Source: Sepioteuthis lessoniana (lineage: Eukaryota > Mollusca > Cephalopoda > Myopsida > Loliginidae). From it: a stretch of 64,000 bases of DNA. Made by a program: the position numbers and the translations under genes. The notes under the pieces were generated by a model, which did no database searches, was not told where the DNA came from, and was given only the letters and a program-made list of their open reading frames with translations. Positions 57,041 through 64,000 of this stretch are shown piece after piece. The DNA is taken from the NCBI GenBank assembly GCA_963585895.1, contig OY757917.1, positions 106,116,944 through 106,180,943 on the forward strand. Direction: 5' to 3'. How positions within the stretch are numbered: the first letter of the stretch is position 1; each line of letters opens with the position of its first letter.

Positions 57041-57888
57041 GCACACATGAAATCGCAAAACAAAACCATGTATTTAAATGCACACAAACGGTACCAATAT
57101 TCACTTGGACATGTACAAATTAAAGCTGTAACTATCATATTTCAAATTCATATTTTCAAGTAAAATTAGCAAAGATTCATACACTTATTCTCTTTCTTTT
57201 TCTCATTTTGGAAATTTTGAAAAAAAAAAAAATAGAAAAAAAGAAAAAAAACAAACGAGCAAACCAAAAACACATTCTAACAAAACAAAATTTAAGAGAT
57301 ATTCTGGCTTTTAACAAATTTGTTCTTTTTTTTTTGTTAACATATTACTTGGTTTCATCAGAAAATTGTTATAAGTTTTTGTCCAACTTTCTTTAGTTGA
57401 AGGAATTTGGGACAAGATTATGGATTCTCTTAAAGAAGTGTATGGATTCTCTTTGAATATTTGATGCGTTAAATCCAGAATGATCACAAGTAATATGATA
57501 TTGAACAAAAAAGAAATGCACACTCACACTCTATACGAAGTATATTCAAAAATCATTGGCAGTTGCATCAGAGATGAAATCTCGAAGTCTAAACAGCTGT
57601 CTTGACGTTCAAACGGCGTCATTTTATCATATAAGCTATTCAGCTGCGTATATAACTTCGTTTAGATCATTTGGGGCTTCTCACCTTTTATGGTGGTAGA
57701 AGTCTGCAATAAACTTTGTCTAAACTGGAATTTTTAAAATTTTAAACCTTCAACATTCTGAAATAAGCTTATAGTTCAAGTGCATTCGCCTATGTAATAG
57801 TTTTCGACGAGCATTACTATTTCAAGGAAGAGAGAATATGGATTAAAATTGATGAGCATCCCGAGTTATCAAAAAGCATTTTGATTAT
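57041..57888. other. Non-coding stretch, nothing recognised
   Basis: Poly-A/T-rich. A GC-intermediate patch at 57540-57720 is unassigned. Confidence 0.5.
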
Positions 57889-57889
57889 A

Positions 57890-57890
<1 letters not shown>

Positions 57891-57961
<71 letters not shown>
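57891..57961. repeat. (TA)n microsatellite
   Basis: About 71 bp of AT repeat. Confidence 0.95.
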
Positions 57962-57965
<4 letters not shown>

Positions 57966-58289
57966 CCTGTTATAACTTGAACGTGTATTTTGATTTTTAC
58001 TTCTTGGTTTTTGTTACTTCAAAAAAGAAATATAATGTATGAAAGTATATTTTTTAGTAAACACAAAAGGGGAAATACATTAAGTTATGTTGCGTGATTC
58101 TGAATATTAAAATTCTAGTAATAGTTTCCATAGAATACAAAGAATAAAGGGGGATCAACGAAACATTTTTTATATCCTTCTAAAATCTAGTTCCAAATGA
58201 AGGAAGATGATTAAAACGGGCTTTCATATTGCCCAGTGGGAGAACTGCCTAGCTCGTTAGTAATTTAGGTATTCTTTTGTTCAAAAAAA

Positions 58290-58565
58290 CGTTTCAAAGA
58301 CCGGCTCTTAGGTCGAGTGTGTAGAGTTTTCGCCTATGGTCTGGCAGACATGGGTTCAACCCCAGGTCGCCTCATACCAAAGACTTTAAAAATGGTACTT
58401 GATACCTCCTTGCTAAACACTCAGCAATATAAGGTATGCATCGAGGTTAAATTAGAGCAATCCAGGGAAAGGAGTAGCGCCCTCTCCTACACCTCAGTGT
58501 TGTAGCTATTCAAAAAGAAGCCTTCTGGTTGCCCACGATTACGGTCACCAACTTTATTTTACTTA
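58290..58565 (+). mobile_element. SINE-3, full length
   Basis: tRNA-like head (ggctcttaggtcgagtgt and gggttcaaccccaggtcg), a body with cataccaaagact and gaaaggagtagcgccctc, and an end ccaactttattttactt. More diverged than the 34.5-kb copy in the head. Confidence 0.92.
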
Positions 58566-59455
58566 GGCTGTTCAAAATATTATAAGTCATCTGATATTTT
58601 AGGCAATAAAAACAAATGTTTCCTGTTCAAATACGGATGAGCTGTATATGTAGTGAGATGATCTGAAGAACATGTTAAAATATCTATTATAAAATACCAA
58701 AACAAGAATTATTATTTAAAATACGGAATAGAATCAGCTTTGAAGTCGACTGACAAAATTAAAAAGACATTTTTTTATGAAAAAAAAAAAAATAAAACAA
58801 AGATGTTTTCGGAAAAAAAGGTAAAATTACACATCCTGTAATACGTTGAATGTTACTTTCAAGGTTAAATTTTGAATAGGGAAATCATATGAAAAAAGGA
58901 CGAAAAAATATTTCAATACGAAAAATAAAGATGCTCCCAAACTCATTGATACAGAATATATTCAATAAATAACGTATTTTTCCCTAAGAGTTTGCAATGA
59001 GAAGTGCTGTCAAAAGTTGCAACGTTTATTTTCAAAGAAATCAATATTGATGAGTCTTTTCATGTCCCAGAAGACTAATAGAATGACCTACTTTACTGAT
59101 CATTGCGTCTGTAAATATCTATTTACCAGATTATTGTGTCTCCCATTTCATAGATATTTTTTCAACTCAAGCTCCTAGTTGCAAACCGATGTTCAGTCAA
59201 CCTCTTTTTTGCCACGAAACATTCTTCTTCGTACACATCACACATTCTTCTGTAATGTTTACGTGGTTTGAACTTCTTAGGCACCAAAAATTCAAGGAGA
59301 GACCTCCGTTTGATATGTCGATCTTTCGAATCGCCCGAAACCAAATATTTCTGTGACTTTAAAAAAATGTCTGCTATAAACCTATTCCTAACTATACAGA
59401 CCTTACATTTAAGGAAAAAGAACACTAAAAATGTATTTTGCTTTTTCCAAGAAAT
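58566..59455. other. Non-coding stretch, nothing recognised
   Basis: AT-rich. Overlapping short frames near 59162-59425 show no domain. Confidence 0.5.
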
Positions 59456-59457
59456 CC

Positions 59458-59515
<58 letters not shown>

Positions 59516-59590
59516 TAGACAGGCACACACACACATACATACACACACACAGAGGCACACAAACAGACATATATATATATATATATATGC
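59458..59590. repeat. (CA)n-(TA)n microsatellite cluster
   Basis: CA run at 59458-59513, interrupted CA to about 59565, TA at 59568-59588. Confidence 0.95.
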
Positions 59591-59629
59591 TTACATTTAT
59601 ATTGTTCATTTTTACATTATTTTCCATCA

Positions 59630-59846
59630 ATATATATATATATATATTCTTTAAGAAAAGCAAAAATCGGTCACATTAGGATTATAAATCTATTTCCAAC
59701 CTGTTATGGGCATTGATGAATATCAATAACACCAATAGTTACATTCAGCTCTTTACCAGGAAAATGTAAAATGTTCATAGTGGAATGAATTTGTCCTGAC
59801 GGAATTATTCTGGACTCCAGTTTATCTGGACCGAATAAAACATATG

Positions 59847-59877
<31 letters not shown>

Positions 59878-59886
59878 ATATATATA
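59630..59886 (+). mobile_element. TA-bracketed element, copy 3
   Basis: Core 59648-59842 lies between TA arrays at 59630-59647 and 59843-59886. It shares tttaagaaaagc, ggtcacattaggatt, gctctttaccaggaaaat, tcctgacggaattattc and ctggaccgaataaa with the other copies. It lacks the second arm of the hairpin seen in copy 1. Confidence 0.83.
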
Positions 59887-60095
59887 AATTTTTTGTCGTA
59901 TGTCTAAAGATAAAAAGAAATATTTCAAAAGGAGTAGGTACACGAAGAGATTTGTTTGTTGTTTTTTTTTTAGAATTTATTTTTTTATTTCGTTCTTACA
60001 TAGGTTTATGCTTCCAGCTCGTTGCTTTCGTCTGAGAATATATGTGGTACAAGGCCTTGTTTATGGGGTACTCAGTGAGACTTGAACTCATTCAT

Positions 60096-60148
60096 ATTTA
60101 TATATATATATGTGTGTGTGTGTGTGTATGTGTGTGTGTGTGTGTGTG
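60096..60148. repeat. (TA)n-(GT)n microsatellite
   Basis: Short TA run followed by GT runs. Confidence 0.95.
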
Positions 60149-60149
60149 C

Positions 60150-61978
60150 TTAACTCGGCGAAATACCTTGCGACTAATGAAAACCAAGAAAATTTGAAGA
60201 AATACTTCTAATATGCAACGCTCTATATAAAAAAAAACGCAATAGACGAATAGCTGAAAGGATGCATCCTCCGCGTTTCAAAAACAATCCATCTCTAAAT
60301 CACTAAGAACCAGACAGACAATATTTATATTATATTATATTGCCAATATTTATATTGCCCTACTTCTGAATTTTATCCGACCTGGAAACGAGAAAATTCC
60401 AAGGAAAAATCAGAACATATTTCTGAACAGTCAATCTACATGACAGATTCTGGCTATCCTTCAAACCATCGAAGGAGTACGAGCACAAAACCTCGTGGCA
60501 ATACTATTGTTTGTAAATTTTCCCGGTGCGATATATTATATACACAAAGAAAACATTGGGCAAATACGACTAGCATAATGTTTCCCGTAAGAAAATGTGA
60601 CTGCTTTACAGAAAACACCAAAGCTATGGATTGCACGCCTGATTATTGCTCAGAATTTTCGATCTTGTCGCTGGACTCTTACACGGTTATACTGTAGAGG
60701 TATTTAAAAGTTGATTAACTACTTCAAATTTCGATAGATCAAATAACAGAAAAAGTTTCACACTTAAAAAGACAAAAAGCAGATGATGCCCTGTAAAATG
60801 TATGACAGACGCATATCACACAGAAAACGTAGATAATCTAGGGCTACTCGCAAATAAAACTGACCAGGCCGAAAAATAAATAAAATAATAAATAAAACAG
60901 AGTTAATGAATTTTAAGCACGAAGAAATCATCCCCACTCAGTGTGGCCAGCCTATAAATTTGTAGACCACTTAATATACCGCGGCAATAAAATGATGTCA
61001 ATATGTGCCTAGCGAAAGCGTGGACTGCTATTAAAATGTTATTAATCATATGGTAATCATATCTCTCAAATAAAATAAATCAGGATTTCTACTAAGCTTT
61101 GCTGTGTCAGTACTATTGTATGGAAGCACCCATTGGATGCAAATGAAACGTACGGAGAAAAATAAAAATGAGAATTTTTGGTGCTATTTTGAGCAAATCC
61201 TGGAAGCAACACCCCACAACAGCTGCACAATCACTTATCTACCAGGTAAAAACCATCCAAATAAATCGAACAAGACATGTTGGGGGCACCCTGAGAAGTA
61301 AGGATGAATTTATAAGCGACTTTTTCATGCATTTCCCCATATCAATGCGTCAGTGTGTGTTGATCTGCAAAACTGCCATACACCAGCACTGTACGGACAC
61401 TTAGTGCAGTTGTAGCAGAAAGAACTTCGTATTTTTGTTTGGTGCGTCAATTAATTTCACCGTTAGGGCTGACATATATTTTCACCCAATCAGGATGACT
61501 TATCCTATTCATCCCGGACCATTTTTCCGGGCAGCACTAAATTGCGAAAAGCCCGCTAAACACTCTCTTCCTCAGAAGTTTTTCGAACAGGACAGACGTA
61601 TTTTCTGTCCGCTCTCTACATTAGCAACAGCATCACGATACCATGAGGAAAGCTATCTAATTTATGGACCTCTTGAGCCTATTCTCATAGACCAAGTGTT
61701 CCCAGTTGAATATGAATTAGAGGAACCACTTTAAGTCACCTCCGACTTTGTCTATGTAAACCCATTAATCCGCGCTGCCATTAAAACCTTAATATAAAAA
61801 CCTTACGGCATCTTCGTTCTTCTCTCTCTTTTAAATCCAACAACTTTTAGCGCGGAAATAACAACACGTAACATATATTTCTTTCGCTATACAGTCTTGA
61901 GGAACTTCAAAGAACGATGGACGATAAGGATGGGTGGTGAAAGTGACTAGGGGAGATCTGTCCTATCCGTATGACTTC

Positions 61979-62010
<32 letters not shown>

Positions 62011-62011
62011 A
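60150..62011 (+). mobile_element. Old LINE-B copy with a nested TIR element
   Basis: A strongly diverged plus-strand LINE-B from the RT to the 3' end. Aligned pieces (this copy against 52.6 kb): LGEIPCD/LDEIPPE, KGCILRVSK/KGCILPFPK, QTIEGVRAQNLVAILLFVNF/(x)IIxGVRAKNLQATLIFVDF, IFDLVAGLLHGYT/YFDLVAGVLQGDT, MTDAYHTENVDNLGLLAN/ITDADYADDIAILAN, and FVDHLIYRGN/LVDKFTYLGS. After a 481-bp insertion the C-terminus resumes (LEELQRTMDDKDGW). It ends in an (ATG)n tail at about 61976-62011. The catalytic YADD is lost and stops are many. Confidence 0.85.
61411..61891. mobile_element. Small TIR element nested in LINE-B
   Basis: 481 bp, ends TGTAGCAGAAAGAA and (complement of the right end) TATAGCGAAAGAA: similar terminal inverted repeats of 13-14 bp with one mismatch and one gap. 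It is flanked by CAGT at 61407-61410 and 61892-61895. Deleting it and one CAGT restores the LINE-B frame ...CS-LEEL.... It contains a 99-codon frame (61435-61734) that I do not recognise. Superfamily unknown. Confidence 0.75.
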
Positions 62012-62779
62012 ATCAAAAGTTCATTTTCTATCCTATCAAAACGCTGTACACTCATATAAAAAGATTGAACAAACTCTGTCAATAAAAAACAACAACAAAA
62101 AAAAACCTCCAAATAAATATTGATAAAACTCAGCGAATAAACGATCTAACATAACCCCCGAAGATGACCAGTGAAATGTTCGAAAGCGCTTGGCCTAATA
62201 TAGGTTACTTTCTTTACTTAGACATTAGAAGGCTAGAAAGAAGACTCGAACGTCTTCACTTTCTGCATTCAAACAAAAATGTTTAGATATAAAAAGAAAT
62301 CCACTACATGAATATATAATTATAGCTATTTATGTTGTAGGTATTCAACCAGATACCCAATAAGATGCAGTAATATTTTTCTCGAAATACTTACCAATGA
62401 TTGAGATATTTGCTGTAAGTTTTGGAAAAAAAAAAAACACACGAAAATCCTGAAACAATTTGACTGTATGATTTCCCACATGTCGAAAATCTTTACAAGT
62501 TTTTTCATTTTTCAATTTTACAATTTCTTTCTCGAAATATTTGGTTGAATAAATTAGAGACATCTGAATAAAGAGGTTAACTTGATTTATTCCAGAGTGA
62601 TACAGTTTTCTGTATTAATTTAATCAAATGTCACTTTAGTTCAAACCTCAGCAAAACTCTCCTTACTCACTTACCTATCAAGTATACCACATAAATACCG
62701 TGAATTTATTGAGACTTATACAGATATTGCGTTGGAATAAAATCGTTTGATTAAAATTTCTTCAGGTCTTTTAATTTTT
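62012..62779. other. Non-coding stretch, nothing recognised
   Basis: AT-rich with a poly-A tract near 62428. Confidence 0.5.
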
Positions 62780-62792
62780 AGCAAAAGTTGAT

Positions 62793-63547
62793 GTTGTTGG
62801 TTGGTTGGGTTTTATGCCATATCTACCTCTGTAGGTTATTTAAGGCCAAATCCATTTTTATCTTAATAATCAGTTATATTTAAAACCATTCAGTTTAGCA
62901 TGTGTACACATTTTAATTGTCAAAAACATTTCTTTTTCAAAATATTCAGTTTATTCAAACAGTTATATATAACAACTCAGTTAATTATAAGTACAGTTTC
63001 AATGTCAAAAGCAGTTCAATTTCAAACATTTCAGCACACTTTAATTGCGAAAAACATCACTATTTCTAGCTATTCAGTTTAGTCCAGCAGTTCTAATTCA
63101 GCTAGTTTACATACAGATAAATGTCAAAACAGTTCTATGTTAAACAATTCAGTTTAGTATGAATACAGTTTCAATGTCAAAAAACAGTTATATTTCAAAT
63201 AATAGTTTGGCATAAGCACGCAGTTTAAATGTATGTACGGTTTAATTGTCAAAAACATCTCCATTTAAAGCTATTCAGCTTAATCAAACAATTCGGGTTA
63301 TCATATGTATGCCGTTAGTTCTATTCAACCCAGAGATAGGGCCCTATCAGGTGCTTCCATGTTAGGCCAGAGTGGATCTGGGAGCAATGGCAATGATGGG
63401 GTACTCCGCATTCCCCAAAGCTCCAGTATTGCTGGAACCTCAGCTTCAGATTGTTTAGTGTCATATCCAGGACACTCGTTGTGGATTGAGTCTTACCCCT
63501 CAGCAGAGAAGCAGTCGGTGTATTCTACAGCCCCAGCCGATAAAGCA
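62793..63547 (-). mobile_element. AR element, complete, with target duplication
   Basis: Minus strand: head 63547-63315 (ccagccgataaagc edge; ccccaaagctccagtattgc on the plus strand), the longest array (63310-62870) with repeated cagttctatttcaaa, attcagtttag and gtcaaaaac segments, then the 3' tail with hairpin at 62824-62837 and a gttggttggttggg end. Flanks agcaaaagttgat (62780-62792) and agcaaagattgat (63548-63560) match at 11 of 13. This is the clearest evidence that the whole unit moved as one retroposed piece. An 84-codon frame over the head (63305-63559) also appears, diverged, in other copies and is not considered a protein. Confidence 0.9.
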
Positions 63548-63779
63548 AGCAAAGATTGATTGGAATACAATTGACGTATGTGAAGTAAATGGATTTGCTA
63601 TTCAGATTTTTTGAAAAAAGTCTGTTACATAAATTTATTGGTATAAGCGGACAAATATTAAACTTAATTTTAAAAAGCATATAAAACTTTTGTCAGATTA
63701 AAAAAAAGATCTGACTACACCGTTTGTATAGAGTAGAGGATACGAGTGTCGTATAATTGTTGGCGACTTAAGCTAAGAG

Positions 63780-63950
63780 ACGCTTGTGGTGTACCAGTTA
63801 TCGTAGAAAGTGGATTTGCTCTTCAAGTTTAAATTGAGAACGAGATGTTCTCATTTCACTTACCCTTTAAATGTGAATGAATCCAACTTTTCTCGCTGAA
63901 AGCTATTGGTAAATAGAAGGGCAGACTGTTTTTTCACCATTGGTCTTGGA
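63780..63950 (+). mobile_element. Old SINE-1-like copy
   Basis: gcttgtggtgtaccagttat (box A), a decayed box B, a core with tgaatccaacttttctc and ctattggtaaatagaagg. The tail is cut short by the following element. Confidence 0.7.
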
Positions 63951-63954
63951 GAAT

Positions 63955-64000
63955 GTTGGTTGGTTGTTTGGGTTTGTTTTTTTTTTATTGGTATGTCAAT
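63955..64000 (-). mobile_element. SINE-2/AR 3' tail, running off the window
   Basis: ttggttggttgtttggg, a poly-T run, then attggtatgtcaat is the start of the shared minus-strand tail. The rest lies beyond the window. Confidence 0.7.

Noticed and set aside
60440-60697. 85-codon frame rich in cysteine near its C-terminus, looking like a small secreted peptide
   Set aside because: The same DNA in another frame aligns with LINE-B RT (IFDLVAGLLHGYT and upstream pieces), so the Cys pattern is an out-of-frame artefact.
63305-63559. 84-codon frame without stops
   Set aside because: It is the AR-element head read through; other head copies break the frame and the flanks show retroposition of a non-coding unit.
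1-64000. CRISPR arrays, bacterial operons, riboswitches or rho-independent terminators
   Set aside because: The sequence is eukaryotic; tandem arrays here are microsatellites, minisatellites or AR arrays, with no regular repeat-spacer structure.

Overview
This window looks like intergenic or intronic DNA from a metazoan, most likely a coleoid cephalopod and perhaps an octopus. That call is an inference. It rests on low GC, dense (TA)n, (CA)n and (GA)n microsatellites, several tRNA-derived SINE families with a shared central core, short-ITR mariner remnants, and RTE-like and zinc-finger LINE fossils of a kind I associate with cephalopod genomes. I found no convincing host exon, no intact protein-coding gene, and no genuine tRNA or rRNA gene. 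The translatable stretches I could place are decayed transposon ORFs or translations of repeats.

Labels used below (my own). LINE-A: non-LTR element with AP endonuclease, RT and a C-terminal zinc finger. LINE-B: RTE-like non-LTR element with an (ATG)n tail. LINE-C: non-LTR C-terminal region with CCHC and PD..D motifs, R2/R4-like. SINE-1, SINE-2, SINE-3: tRNA-headed SINEs. AR element: retroposon-like unit with a GC-richer head of about 230 bp, an imperfect array of about 50-bp units, and a 3' tail shared with SINE-2. Repeat X: LTR-like repeat present as two inverted copies.

Layout. 0-4.2 kb: decayed LINE-B, an old AR head, short tandem repeats and a minus-strand LTR. 4.2-8.2 kb: a LINE-A fossil split by a SINE. 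8.4-13 kb: SINEs, an AR element and microsatellites. 13.1-15.7 kb: stacked LTR, AR and LINE-B insertions. 16-24 kb: a mariner remnant, a SINE-3 split by a solo LTR, and long TA arrays. 24-29 kb: AR elements, a deleted mariner and an ORF1/gag-like pseudogene. 29-36 kb: a TA-flanked element, LINE-C, SINE-3 and a second deleted mariner. 36-49.4 kb: Repeat X copies, SINE-1/2, LINE-C, LINE-B, a third deleted mariner, and a 1.15-kb element with long terminal inverted repeats. 50-56 kb: a nearly full-length LINE-B (minus), a LINE-B 3' fragment and a chimeric or nested SINE. 56-64 kb: SINEs, another TA-flanked element, an old LINE-B broken by a small TIR element, and a complete AR element.

The biology visible here is transposon history. 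Nested insertions with target-site duplications give a relative chronology. Non-autonomous units share ends with partner elements (mariner deletion derivatives; SINE-2 and AR sharing a 3' tail). The least explained families are the AR elements with a covarying 3' hairpin, the TA-bracketed element, the long-TIR element at 45.3-46.5 kb, and Repeat X.
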